DNA of 64,000 nucleotides from DASWJZ01 sp963761005 (GTDB lineage Bacteria; Pseudomonadota; Alphaproteobacteria; Rhizobiales; Afifellaceae), in NCBI GenBank assembly GCA_963761005.1, contig CAVXFK010000027.1, positions 496,001 to 560,000 on the forward strand, in the 5' to 3' direction. Made by a program: the position numbers and the translations under genes. The notes below the pieces were generated by a model. That model saw nothing but the letters and a program-made list of their open reading frames with translations. It made no database searches and was not told where the DNA came from. How positions within the stretch are numbered: the first letter of the stretch is position 1; each line of letters opens with the position of its first letter. Shown here in pieces: positions 53,292-61,352 of this stretch.

Positions 53292-54321
53292 ATGGCGTCC
53301 AATCGCGCGCATCGGCTCTCCCGCATCGACTACTGGCCGGGCTTCGTCGACGCGATGGCGACGCTGCTTCTCGTCTTCGTGTTCCTGCTCTCCGTCTTCA
53401 TCCTGGCGCAGTTCTTCCTCGGCCAGGAGGTGACCAACAAGGACACGGTGCTGACGCGGCTCAACGCCCAGATCGCCGAGCTGACCGAGATGCTGGCGCT
53501 GGAGAAATCCGGGTCGCGCGACCTGCAGGACACCATTGCGACGCTGCAGGCGAACCTTGCCTCTTCGCAAAGCGAGCGTACGCGCCTGCAGGGGATTATT
53601 GATTCAAACGGCAGCGCGGCCGGCGATGCGTCGGGTCGCATCGCTTCGCTCGAGGGCGACCTCAAGTCACAGCAGCAGGTCAGCCAGAGCGCCCTGGCGC
53701 AGGTCGAATTGCTCAATCAGCAGATCGCCGCTCTCAGGCGCCAGCTTGCGGCGCTCGAAGACGCGCTCAACGCATCCGAAAGCCGCAACGCCGACAGCCA
53801 GACGCAGATCGCCGATCTCGGCCGGCGGCTCAACGTGGCGCTGGCGCAGCGCGTGCAGGAGCTGTCGCAGTACCGCTCGGATTTCTTCGGGCGAGCTCAG
53901 GAAGATTCTCGCCGACCGGCCGGACATCGAGGTGGTCGGCGACCGTTTCGTGCTGCCGGCCTCGGTGCTCTTCTCCACCGCCAGCGACGATCTCTCCGAC
54001 TCGGCGAAGGGCGAGCTTGACAAGATCGGCGATGCGATCCTGGAGCTGGAGAAGCAGATTCCGCCGGAGATCAAATGGGTGATCCGCGTCGATGGCCACA
54101 CCGACGTGCGCCCCGTGCAATCGACGTCGCGCTTCCGCTCGAACTGGGAATTGTCGGCGGCGCGGGCAATCGCCGTCGTGCGCTATCTGATCGATCATGG
54201 CATCGAGCCGGAGCACCTCGTCGCTGCGGGCTTCGGAGAGTTCCAGCCGCTCGACGCGGGCGACACGGAAGAAGCCTACGCCCGTAACCGCCGCATCGAA
54301 TTGAAGCTGACCGAGCGCTGA
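53292..54321 (+). pseudogene. MotB-like OmpA peptidoglycan-binding protein, one-base insertion
   Basis: Repaired product about 342 aa. One membrane helix (IDYWPGFVDAMATLLLVFVF, with the channel Asp of MotB type), a long coiled coil about 45-190, and an OmpA domain with VDGHTDVRP and NWELSAARAIAVV. An extra A at 53894 in GGGCGAGCTC breaks the frame; without it the chain reads FFGRLRKILADRPDIEVV. The partner of the MotA-like gene: together they couple ion flow to a periplasmic, wall-bound movement. No flagellar or Tol genes nearby. Confidence 0.85.
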
Positions 54322-54324
54322 CCC

Positions 54325-54639
54325 TCAGCTCGAGGGCATCGGCGCGAAGAAGCAGCGGCGCGAGCCGTCATAACGCTTGCAGCGCCAGTATTGCCCGTCC
54401 TCCGACGGCTGCGCCTCGGAGAAGGGGACAAGCTCGCCGTTCATCAACATGTAGCCGCGCGGCGAAATCTTCACCTGGTCCGGGGTGAGCTCGCTGCAAT
54501 CCTGGTCGCCGCAGCAATGCACGCCGTCCGGCGAGGTGTAGTCCCCGTGGTTGATCCAGAAGTCGTGTGCGTCGGCGCGGAAGGAGAAAAGAGCCAAGGC
54601 GAGGCCGACGCCAAGGCGCGCTGTCTTCAAAGAGGTCAT
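54325..54639 (-). CDS. secreted cysteine-rich protein of unknown function
   Basis: 104 aa. Signal peptide (LGVGLALALFSFRADA/H), then HDFWINHGDYTSPDGVHCCGD. Four or more cysteines (CCGDQDC, WRC, RRC) likely form disulfides. No family function is known; similar small proteins occur widely in Rhizobiales. It is convergent with the OmpA-like gene by 3 bp. Confidence 0.8.
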   Translation of the reverse strand: MTSLKTARLGVGLALALFSFRADAHDFWINHGDYTSPDGVHCCGDQDCSELTPDQVKISPRGYMLMNGELVPFSEAQPSEDGQYWRCKRYDGSRRCFFAPMPSS

Positions 54640-54901
54640 CTCGGCACTCCTGCTTGCCGGGCGCTACCCGGTTAAGCACTCGCATCGAGATCAGGGTCTC
54701 GCGGCGAGCGGGAAAGCGTTTGGCTCCCCCACCGTGCGTCGACCTCCCTAAGAGACGCGGACCCCTGTGGATCCGGACAATTGCCTCCCGAAGACATCGA
54801 AATGTTACATGATTCGCCTTGGCCCTGGCACTCGCCGATTGTGCAGTGCAGCAAAAGCTCCGCAAATTGCGGCTTTCCGGCAACAGTGCCGGAGGCGGCT
54901 G

Positions 54902-56707
54902 TTAGGCGAGTCGCCGCGACCGCTCCACTGCGACGTCCTCGAATTGCAGCTCGGCGAGGCGGGCATAAAGGCCGTTTCGCGCGATCAGGCTCTGGTGCGT
55001 GCCTTCCTCGACGATCCGTCCCTCGTCCATCACCACGATGCGGTCGGCGCTTTTGATCGTGGCGAGGCGGTGCGCGATGACGAGCGTCGTGCGTCCGTGC
55101 ATCAGCGCTTCGAGCGCCTCCTGCACGAAGGTCTCGCTCTCGGCGTCGAGCGCGTTGGTTGCCTCGTCGAGAAGCAGGATCGGCGCGCTCTTCAGGATGG
55201 CGCGCGCGATCGCGATCCGCTGACGCTGTCCGCCGGAAAGCGTCACGCCGCGCTCGCCGAGCACCGTCTTGTAACCGTCGGGGAGAAGCGCCAGGAACTC
55301 GTCGGCATGTGCGGCGTCGGCCGCCTTGCGGATCGCATCAAGGCTCGCGTCGGCATCGCCGAAGGCGATGTTCTCCGCCGCGCTCATGGCGAAGATCGCC
55401 GCGTCCTGCGGCACGAGCCCGATCCTTGCGCGAAGTGCTGACGGGTCGACGCGCTTGACGTCGACGCCGTCGACCAGGATGCGGCCGGAGGTCGGGTCAT
55501 AGAAGCGCATGAGGAGCGCGAAGAGCGTGGACTTGCCGGCGCCCGAAGGGCCGACGATCGCGACGCGCTCTCCGGGGCGCACGTTGAGGCTGACGCCGTG
55601 AAGCACCGGATAACCGCCGCCCTCGTAGCCGAAGTGGACGTTCTCGAAGCTGATCGCGCCTTCGGCCGGCTCCGGCAGCGCGAGCGGTCGTTCAGGGGCG
55701 GCGATCTTCGGCTCGGTGGCGAGAATCTCGGCGAGCCGCTCGGTGGCGCCGGCGGCCTGGCTGACCTCGCCCCAGACCTGGCTGAGCTCCCCGAGCGCGC
55801 CTGCGGCAAACACCGAATAGAGCACGAACTGGCCGAGCGTGCCGCCCGACATCTCGCCGGAAAGCACCGCATGCGCGCCGAGCCAGAGCACGCCGACGAC
55901 GCTGCCGAACACGAGGAAGATCGCGAACGCGGTCAGGAATGCGCGAGCGACGGTTGCGATCCGCGCCGCTTCGAAGGCCTGATCGACAAGCGTCGCGAAG
56001 CGGCCGACCGTGCGCTTCTCGAGCGTATAGGCCTGCACGGTGCGAACGCCGCCGAGCGCCTCCGCCGCGAAGGCAGACGCGTCGGCGAGGCGGTCCTGCG
56101 CGAAACGCGAGTTCTTCCGGACGCGCCGTCCGAAGAGCACGAGCGGCAGCACGATCACCGGGATGACGAGCAGGATCAGCCCGGAAAGGCGTGGGCTCGT
56201 CACCACCATCATGATCGTCGCGCCGAGGAAGAGCACGAGATTCCGAAGAGCAATCGAGGCGCTGGCGCCGACCGCGGATTTGATCTGCGTCGTGTCGGCG
56301 GTCAGCCGCGAGACGATGTCGCCGGAGCGCGCGGTATCGAAGAAGGACGCGGAGAGCCGCATCAGATGGCTGAAGACGTCGCGGCGGAGATCGGCAACGA
56401 TCCGCTCGCCGAGCGTCATCACGAAATAGTAGCGGCCGGAGCTTGCGAGAGCGAGGACGCCGGCGAGCACAACCAGCGCCAGGAAGGTGCGATTGACGAA
56501 GCCGGCATTGCTCGAGGAGAAGCCCACGTCGATCATGCGGCGGATCGCAAGCGGCATGGCGAGCGTCGCCACCGCCGCAACGAGGAGCGCCACGAGCGCG
56601 CCCGCCGAACGCCCCTTGTAGCGGGCGACGTAGGGGACCATCAGCGCGAGCGCGCGGAGCCGGTTTTCTCTGCCTCGGGGCGGGGAGGGGTCAGAGGTCA
56701 GGGCCAT
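54902..56707 (-). CDS. ABC exporter, fused permease and ATPase
   Basis: 601 aa from ATG 56707. Type I exporter half-transporter: six membrane helices (residues 25-320), then the ATPase with Walker A VGPSGAGKSTLF, signature VTLSGGQRQRIAIARA, Walker B ILLLDEATNALD. Resembles MsbA/LmrA-type lipid or drug flippases. Acts as a homodimer in the inner membrane. Substrate unclear. Divergent from rpmE. Confidence 0.92.
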   Translation of the reverse strand: MALTSDPSPPRGRENRLRALALMVPYVARYKGRSAGALVALLVAAVATLAMPLAIRRMIDVGFSSSNAGFVNRTFLALVVLAGVLALASSGRYYFVMTLGERIVADLRRDVFSHLMRLSASFFDTARSGDIVSRLTADTTQIKSAVGASASIALRNLVLFLGATIMMVVTSPRLSGLILLVIPVIVLPLVLFGRRVRKNSRFAQDRLADASAFAAEALGGVRTVQAYTLEKRTVGRFATLVDQAFEAARIATVARAFLTAFAIFLVFGSVVGVLWLGAHAVLSGEMSGGTLGQFVLYSVFAAGALGELSQVWGEVSQAAGATERLAEILATEPKIAAPERPLALPEPAEGAISFENVHFGYEGGGYPVLHGVSLNVRPGERVAIVGPSGAGKSTLFALLMRFYDPTSGRILVDGVDVKRVDPSALRARIGLVPQDAAIFAMSAAENIAFGDADASLDAIRKAADAAHADEFLALLPDGYKTVLGERGVTLSGGQRQRIAIARAILKSAPILLLDEATNALDAESETFVQEALEALMHGRTTLVIAHRLATIKSADRIVVMDEGRIVEEGTHQSLIARNGLYARLAELQFEDVAVERSRRLA

Positions 56708-56758
56708 AGACGGGCGATGACGCAATCTTCCGCCCGGCGCAAGGGCGGCGGCAGCGCC

Positions 56759-56787
56759 TTGATGCCGCAAGGCTGCTCCTATATAGA
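56759..56787 (+). promoter_or_regulatory. candidate promoter for rpmE
   Basis: TTGATG (56759-56764), 17-bp spacer, TATAGA (56782-56787) within a TATATAGA run, about 95 bp before rpmE. Nothing else AT-rich occurs in this gap, and the position gives a leader of about 90 nt. Consensus match only. Confidence 0.4.
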
Positions 56788-56882
56788 GCCGGCCGACCAA
56801 AGGCTGCTGTCTTCCGCCCCGCTTCATGAGACGCCGGGGCACGCTCGACCGACGGGCAAGGCCGCTCAACCGAGACAAGACA

Positions 56883-57113
56883 ATGAAGAAAGACATCCAC
56901 CCCGACTATCACCCGATCAAGGTGGTGATGACGGACGGGACAGAATACGAGACGCGCTCGACCTACGGGAAGGCGGGCGACGTCTTGCACCTCGACATCG
57001 ATCCGAAGACGCATCCGGCGTGGACCGGCGGCGGCCAGCATCTGATCGACCGCGGCGGGCGCCTGTCGCGCTTCAAGTCGAAGTTCGACACGTTCCTCGG
57101 TCCGAAGAAGTAG
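56883..57113 (+). CDS. rpmE: 50S ribosomal protein L31, cysteine-free type
   Basis: 76 aa from ATG 56883 (MKKDIHPDYHPIKVVMTDGT). bL31 with HPAWTGGGQHLIDRGGRLSRFKSKF. No zinc-binding cysteines, as usual in alphaproteobacteria. It joins the two subunits at the intersubunit bridge. Convergent with rcdA. Confidence 0.96.
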   Translation: MKKDIHPDYHPIKVVMTDGTEYETRSTYGKAGDVLHLDIDPKTHPAWTGGGQHLIDRGGRLSRFKSKFDTFLGPKK

Positions 57114-57119
57114 CCGACA

Positions 57120-57168
57120 GGCAGTCGAGAGGTCGGGATTTGGCAGTCGCAGTCGGTTGCCGACTGCC
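57120..57168. repeat. GGCAGTCG/CGACTGCC hairpin repeat between rpmE and rcdA
   Basis: GGCAGTCG occurs at 57120-57127 and 57142-57149; the second pairs with CGACTGCC at 57161-57168, which overlaps the last base of the rcdA stop codon. The same arms recur at 59530-59566. It lies between convergent stops and can act as a bidirectional terminator stem. Confidence 0.5.
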
Positions 57169-57701
57169 TACGGCCTGCCCATCTTCAGCGCCGCCGCCAG
57201 CTCGCGCAACTGCGCGTTGACCGGATTGTCTTCCGCTTCCGGTGAGCCGTCTTCAAAGAGCGCCGCGTCGATGCGCTCCACGCGCTTCTGCAGGCTGAGC
57301 GAACGCGTGATCAGCGTCCGGAACGGCTCTGGCAGCTCTTCCCAGCCGGGTCCGTTCATGTTGGTGGAGAGCTTCTCCAGCCGGATCTTCTTCTTCTCCT
57401 CGCGGGCGCGCTCGGCGGTCATGTCGCCTTCGCGCACCGAGCGATGCAGGAGCAGCCAGGAGGCGAGCTGCATCAGCCGCGTGGTGAGTCGCATCGATTC
57501 CGTCGCGTAGACGATCGAGGCAGGGCGCGGCAGCTCGCGCGCCGCGCGGCGGCCGTCGCCGTCGAGATAGTCGGCCGTCTCCTCGACCAGCGTCATGCCT
57601 TCCTGGAAGAGCAAGCGGAAGGTGTTCGACTGGGCGTAAGCCTGGCCAAACGAGATCGGCTCCTTCGGATCGGATTTCCGGCGCTTCGGATGCGGGTCCA
57701 C
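57168..57701 (-). CDS. rcdA: RcdA (DUF1465), CtrA-degradation regulator
   Basis: 177 aa from GTG 57701. DUF1465 domain: EPISFGQAYAQSNTFRLLFQ, GMTLVEETADYLDGDGRRAA, MQLASWLLLHRSV and a C-terminal RLEKLSTNMNGPGW region. In Caulobacter RcdA brings CtrA and CpdR to the ClpXP protease and so gates the cell cycle. An earlier in-frame GTG at 57743 (with GGGGGCG upstream) is possible, but the intervening codons include rare AGA, GTA and TTG, so it is less likely. Possible CtrA half-site upstream. Confidence 0.9.
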   Translation of the reverse strand: MDPHPKRRKSDPKEPISFGQAYAQSNTFRLLFQEGMTLVEETADYLDGDGRRAARELPRPASIVYATESMRLTTRLMQLASWLLLHRSVREGDMTAERAREEKKKIRLEKLSTNMNGPGWEELPEPFRTLITRSLSLQKRVERIDAALFEDGSPEAEDNPVNAQLRELAAALKMGRP

Positions 57702-58040
57702 GACTACTCTGCCGAACTTCGGGTACAAACGTCGCGGAAGCACGAAAACGCCCCCGCCAGCGAACGGGCAGTGTCGCGCGCGGCGGGGCCGGCTTCAATC
57801 CGATAGTTACGAAATGGTGAAGAAAAATGTAGCCGCCACGGAGGCTTGCCGCGGCCGCTTCGGCTCAGAACCGGACCCTTAAGTCGCTGGTCAAGCCATG
57901 ATCCTGCGCCTTGTCGGCGATCTCCCCGGGCAGCCCCTTCGCGCATCGCATCGACCCTCGTACGCTGCCAAGGGAGGGCGTACCAGAAACAGGCTGTCCG
58001 AGGATAAGGGCGTAGCCGCCGGGAGTTGGCCGGCCCAAAA

Positions 58041-58067
58041 GAAAAAAGAGCCGCTCGGGGCGGCTCT
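58041..58067 (-). terminator. intrinsic terminator on the minus strand
   Basis: Stem GAGCCGC (58048-58054) with GCGGCTC (58060-58066), loop TCGGG, followed on the minus strand by a run of six T. A textbook Rho-independent terminator. It ends a transcript coming from DUF1192 or from the small ORF at 58074-58136; the nearest minus-strand stop before it is at 58074. Confidence 0.8.
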
Positions 58068-58073
58068 AGAGAG

Positions 58074-58136
58074 TTACAGGGAGGCGTCAAACAGAGTGGG
58101 CAAGAGCCACTCGCATCCATCGCTGGACAGGCGCAT
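58074..58136 (-). CDS. possible 20-residue small ORF in the DUF1192 leader or trailer
   Basis: ATG 58136 to TAA 58074, 20 codons, starting MRLSSDGCEWLL. GAGGGAG lies seven bases upstream, and the terminator at 58041-58067 follows 7 bp after the stop. It could be a small protein or the coding part of a short regulatory RNA. No relative is recognised; coding status is unproven. Confidence 0.35.
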   Translation of the reverse strand: MRLSSDGCEWLLPTLFDASL

Positions 58137-58196
58137 TAAGCTCCCTCAAAGGTTAACGCCGCGTAAACGAGCATGGCTTTTTTCTGGGCAGGGGTG

Positions 58197-58388
58197 CTAG
58201 CGCCGGAAGAACGAATCCGCGGCCTTCAGGTGCTTCTCCTTCGTGTCGATCTCGCGCGTGAGCCGGGCAATCTCGTCTTGATAGAGCACGATCCGCTCCT
58301 TCAACTCGTCGACCGACAGGTCGGCAAGGTTCTCGCCTGGCTCAGGTTTCGGCCGCTTGCGTGGCCGGTCATCGTCGAGAAAGGACAT
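58197..58388 (-). CDS. DUF1192 protein
   Basis: 63 aa. Small coiled-coil DUF1192 family: FLDDDRPRKRPKPEPGENL, then LSVDELKERIVLYQDEIARLTREID. No function known. Often next to a zinc-type quinone oxidoreductase and rcdA in Rhizobiales, as here. Divergent from the oxidoreductase gene. Confidence 0.92.
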   Translation of the reverse strand: MSFLDDDRPRKRPKPEPGENLADLSVDELKERIVLYQDEIARLTREIDTKEKHLKAADSFFRR

Positions 58389-58491
58389 GGCTTTCCCCGG
58401 GTTTTCTTGGCGCGAGGATAGAGCCGGCGCGGTTCAATGTCAGCGCCCGCAATGCTAGGAACTTCCGCTTGGCGGAGGAGAAGGAGGCGAG

Positions 58492-59505
58492 ATGGCGCGC
58501 GCGGAAACGCATCCGGCGACGATGCGGGCGGTCGCGATTCCCGAGCCCGGCGGGCCGGAGGTGCTGACTATCGAGGAGCGGTCTGTGCCGCGAGTAGGCG
58601 AGGGCGAAATTCTGGTCGCCGTGGCCGCTGCCGGCGTCAACCGCCCCGACGTCATGCAGCGCCAGGGCCATTACCCGCCGCCGCCCGGCGCCCCCGACAT
58701 TCCGGGGCTTGAGATCGCCGGCGTCGTCGAGGCGCGCGGCGCGGGCGCAACGCGCTTCAAGAAGGGCGCGGAAGTGATCGCGCTCGTTCCAGGCGGAGGT
58801 TATGCGGAATACTGCGTGGTGCACGAATCGACGGCGCTGCCGTTGCCGAAGCCGCTGACGCTGGTCGAAGGCGCCGGCGTGCCTGAGACGACCTTCACTG
58901 TCTGGCACAATGTCTTCGAGCGCGGTGGGCTGCGGCCCGGCGAGTGGCTGCTCGTCCACGGCGGGTCGAGCGGCATCGGAACGACGGCGATCCAGCTTGC
59001 GAAGGCGTTCGGCGCGTTCGTGGTCGCGACCGCCGGCTCCGACCAGAAGTGCAAGGCGATAGAGCAGCTCGGCGCCGACCACGCGATCAACTACAAGAGG
59101 ACCGACTTCGTGGAGGCGACGATCGAGGCCTCGCTCGGGCACGGCGCCGACGTGATCCTCGACATGGTTGGCGGGGACTATCTTCAGCGTAACTGCGCGG
59201 CGGCGGCGCCGGAAGGACGCATCGTGCAGATATCGACGCTCGCCGGAGCGAAGACGGAGGTCGACCTCCGCCAGATCATGATGAAGCGGCTGACGCTCAC
59301 CGGCTCGACGCTCAGGAACCGCCCGATCCCCTTCAAGGCGGAGCTGGCGCGAGCGCTTGAGGAGACCGTGTGGCCGGTCATCAAGAAGCGGCGCTACAAG
59401 CCGGTGATCGACCACGTCTTCCCGCTCGGCGAGGTCGTCGAGGCACACCGCCGGATCGATTCCGGCGAGCACGTGGGCAAGATCATCCTGACGATGGTGG
59501 AGTAA
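58492..59505 (+). CDS. NAD(P)H quinone oxidoreductase (PIG3/MDR family)
   Basis: 337 aa from ATG 58492 after AAGGAGG. Zinc-free medium-chain reductase: GVNRPDVMQRQGHYPPPPG, then the Rossmann HGGSSGIGTTAIQLAKAFGA (residues 157-176) and VILDMVGGDYLQRN. Reduces quinones or enones with NADPH, likely for detoxification. Zn-binding residues of ADH are absent. Confidence 0.93.
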   Translation: MARAETHPATMRAVAIPEPGGPEVLTIEERSVPRVGEGEILVAVAAAGVNRPDVMQRQGHYPPPPGAPDIPGLEIAGVVEARGAGATRFKKGAEVIALVPGGGYAEYCVVHESTALPLPKPLTLVEGAGVPETTFTVWHNVFERGGLRPGEWLLVHGGSSGIGTTAIQLAKAFGAFVVATAGSDQKCKAIEQLGADHAINYKRTDFVEATIEASLGHGADVILDMVGGDYLQRNCAAAAPEGRIVQISTLAGAKTEVDLRQIMMKRLTLTGSTLRNRPIPFKAELARALEETVWPVIKKRRYKPVIDHVFPLGEVVEAHRRIDSGEHVGKIILTMVE

Positions 59506-59529
59506 GAACGGGCAATCGGGAATAGGCCC

Positions 59530-59566
59530 GGCAGTCGAAAGAGGCCGCCTTCCTTCGCCGACTGCC
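59530..59566. repeat. second GGCAGTCG/CGACTGCC hairpin
   Basis: GGCAGTCG at 59530-59537 and CGACTGCC at 59559-59566, 8-bp perfect stem downstream of the oxidoreductase stop (59505). Same arms as 57142-57168, with a different loop; a dispersed short intergenic repeat. Confidence 0.5.
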
Positions 59567-59594
59567 CATTGGCGGCCGCCGCCGCCCTGCTTCC

Positions 59595-59623
59595 TTGCCT
59601 CTTTCGCTTCGGTTGAATATATG
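59595..59623 (+). promoter_or_regulatory. candidate promoter of trcR
   Basis: TTGCCT (59595-59600), 17-bp spacer, TATATG (59618-59623), about 80 bp ahead of the trcR start, in a locally AT-richer patch. It would leave a leader of about 75 nt with AGGAGG in front of the start. Consensus match only. Confidence 0.4.
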
Positions 59624-59706
59624 GAGGCCAATTCCCGTCATTCTCGACGACGAATGCGGCTTTCCCGGCCGAAATCCCCGGGAGAGCGCTTGAGGAGGAT
59701 TTTTCA

Positions 59707-60432
59707 ATGGCGACAGCCCCGCTCATGCCCAAGGCAACCGCCGTCTGGCTGCTCGACAACACGACGCTGACCTTCGACCAAGTGGCGGCGTTCTGCGTTC
59801 TCCACCCGCTCGAAGTGAAGGCCGTCGCCGACGGCGACGCCGCGCAGGGGATCAAAGGCATGGACCCGATCCTGACCGGCCAGCTCACCCGCGAGGAGAT
59901 CGAGAAGGCGCAGGCCGACCCGAACTACCGCATGAAGATTCTGGAGCCGAAGGTGCGGGTGCCGGAGGTGAAGCGGCGGGGCCCGCGCTACACGCCTGTC
60001 TCCAAGCGCCAGGACCGGCCGAACGCGATCCTCTGGCTCGTGCGCAATCATTCGGAGCTGAAGGACTCGGCGATCATGCGCCTCGTCGGTACCACGAAGC
60101 CGACCATCCAGGCGATCCGCGACCGCACGCACTGGAACTCCGCGACGCTGACGCCGACCGACCCTGTGACGCTCGGGCTCTGCACGCAGCTTGAGCTCGA
60201 CATGGAGGTGCGCAAGGCCGCGAAGGCCGCGCCGCCACCGGCCGAGCCGCAGGGCGCGCGCCTTCTTTCCGCCGAGGAGACGACGGCGCTTCGCGCGCGA
60301 CAGGAGGAGTCGGAGGCCGCGGCGCGACAGCTCTTCACCGGCGAGGGCGCGAGCGGTCGCGAGCGCGAGTCGATCGATGCGGACTCGCTCTTCTCCAAGC
60401 TGAAATCGATCAAGAGAGACGATCAAGACTGA
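59707..60432 (+). CDS. trcR: TrcR (DUF1013), cell-cycle transcription factor
   Basis: 241 aa from ATG 59707, GAGGAGG upstream. DUF1013 domain: PKATAVWLLDNTTLTFDQVA, HPLEVKAVADGDAAQGIKG, RPNAILWLVRNHSELKDSAI and TKPTIQAIRDRTHWNS. TrcR is annotated as a cell-cycle transcriptional regulator in alphaproteobacteria. The C-terminal tail is Ala/Glu-rich. An 8-bp hairpin follows its stop. Confidence 0.95.
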   Translation: MATAPLMPKATAVWLLDNTTLTFDQVAAFCVLHPLEVKAVADGDAAQGIKGMDPILTGQLTREEIEKAQADPNYRMKILEPKVRVPEVKRRGPRYTPVSKRQDRPNAILWLVRNHSELKDSAIMRLVGTTKPTIQAIRDRTHWNSATLTPTDPVTLGLCTQLELDMEVRKAAKAAPPPAEPQGARLLSAEETTALRARQEESEAAARQLFTGEGASGRERESIDADSLFSKLKSIKRDDQD

Positions 60433-60450
60433 CCGCGCCTCGGCGCGGTC
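60431..60450 (+). terminator. hairpin right after trcR
   Basis: GACCGCGC (60431-60438), loop CTCG, GCGCGGTC (60443-60450): 8-bp perfect stem overlapping the last bases of the trcR stop codon. No T run follows, so it may only stabilise the trcR 3-prime end or lower read-through into the TSUP gene. Confidence 0.4.
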
Positions 60451-60469
60451 GCCCGTCAGGAAATCGACC

Positions 60470-61249
60470 GTGCCGACATTCGATTTTCTCTCCGAGCCGC
60501 TTTTTTGGGCCGTTGCGCTCACCGCACTCGTGGCGGCGACCGTGCGCGGCTTCTCCGGTTTCGGCGGTGCCTTGGTCTTCGTTCCGGTCGCCGCGGCCTG
60601 CTATGGTCCGAAAGTCGCTGCCGGCGTCCTCTACATCATCGACACTCTTCTGATCCTGCCCTTCGTTGCCAACGCGGTCGGCAAGGTCGACTGGCGCGAA
60701 ATTCTTCCGCTCGGCGTCGGCGCCGCGGCGACGGTTCCGGCCGGGGTCGCGGTGCTCGTCTATGTCGACCCGATATCGCTTCGCTGGGGCCTGTCGCTCG
60801 CCATCATCCTTTCCGTCGGCGTGCTTGCCGCCGGCTGGCGCTATCGCGGGCCGACGCGCACATGGCTCTCGTTCCTGGTCGGGGCAATCGCCGGCTTCAT
60901 GAGCGGGTCGGCGCAGATTGCGGGGCCGCCGGTCCTGATCTACTGGCTCGGGCGGCAGGTCGTGTCGGCGACGATGCGCGCGAACGCCATTGTCTTCTTC
61001 CTGTTCACGACGGTCATCTCCGGCATCTCGTTCTACGTCGGCGGCATCTTCACCGGCGAGGTGATGACGCTCTCCGTCGCGCTTCTTCCGTTTTACGGGC
61101 TCGGGCTCTTCGTCGGCAGCCGGCTCTTCGGCCGCACCAACGATTCGATCTACCGGCGCATCGCCTATGTGACGATTCTCGATCTCGGCGATCATTTCAA
61201 TGCCGGTGTTCGGGTGAGCATCGGCGATCACCCAACCTCCTTATGCTGA
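60470..61249 (+). CDS. TSUP (TauE/SafE) permease, probable one-base insertion near the C-terminus
   Basis: 259 aa as read. Eight-helix TSUP exporter of sulfite or organosulfonates: VRGFSGFGGALVFVPV in the first repeat and GFMSGSAQIAGPPVLIYWLG in the second. After RIAYVTIL the chain becomes polar (DLGDHFNAGVRVSIG). Removing G 61181 (after CTC) gives VTILISAIISMPVFG and a stop at 61215-61217, a normal final helix. The true gene therefore probably ends at 61217. It follows trcR. Confidence 0.87.
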   Translation: MPTFDFLSEPLFWAVALTALVAATVRGFSGFGGALVFVPVAAACYGPKVAAGVLYIIDTLLILPFVANAVGKVDWREILPLGVGAAATVPAGVAVLVYVDPISLRWGLSLAIILSVGVLAAGWRYRGPTRTWLSFLVGAIAGFMSGSAQIAGPPVLIYWLGRQVVSATMRANAIVFFLFTTVISGISFYVGGIFTGEVMTLSVALLPFYGLGLFVGSRLFGRTNDSIYRRIAYVTILDLGDHFNAGVRVSIGDHPTSLC

Positions 61250-61321
61250 GGTTCTCCATCCCGCCGCTTCGAGGCTCGCTTCGCTCGCACCTCAGGATGA
61301 GGGCGGAATGGAACCTCGAAG
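61246..61321. repeat. intergenic palindromic repeat, GCTCGCTTCGCTCG type
   Basis: Nested inverted pairs: CTGAGGT (61246-61252) with ACCTCAG (61289-61295), and CTTCGAGG (61267-61274) with CCTCGAAG (61314-61321). The core GCTCGCTTCGCTCG resembles the reverse of the core at 1140-1150. Sits between the TSUP gene and yebC (convergent). Such elements are widely dispersed in Hyphomicrobiales genomes. Confidence 0.65.
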
Positions 61322-61352
61322 CACGCAGCGCTGCGCGTCCAAGGCCCTCTTT

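Larger units (their letters stand above)
57702..58196. other. 495-bp gap between rcdA and DUF1192
   Basis: No gene of ordinary size is here. The part next to rcdA (57702-57900) holds TTCACCATTTCGTAAC on the minus strand at 57806-57821, a degenerate CtrA-like box. The right-hand part carries the intrinsic terminator at 58041-58067, a small minus-strand ORF at 58074-58136 and a TTAACCTTTGAGGGAGCTTAA-like stretch upstream of that ORF. Confidence 0.6.

Noticed and set aside
52214..54321. A Zorya-type defence system (ZorA/ZorB) from the MotA/MotB-like pair
   Set aside because: Only the two channel-like genes are present; no ZorC, ZorD or ZorE-type helicase or nuclease follows, and the neighbours are an inositol phosphatase and a small secreted protein. 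Such pairs are common in Rhizobiales without defence genes.
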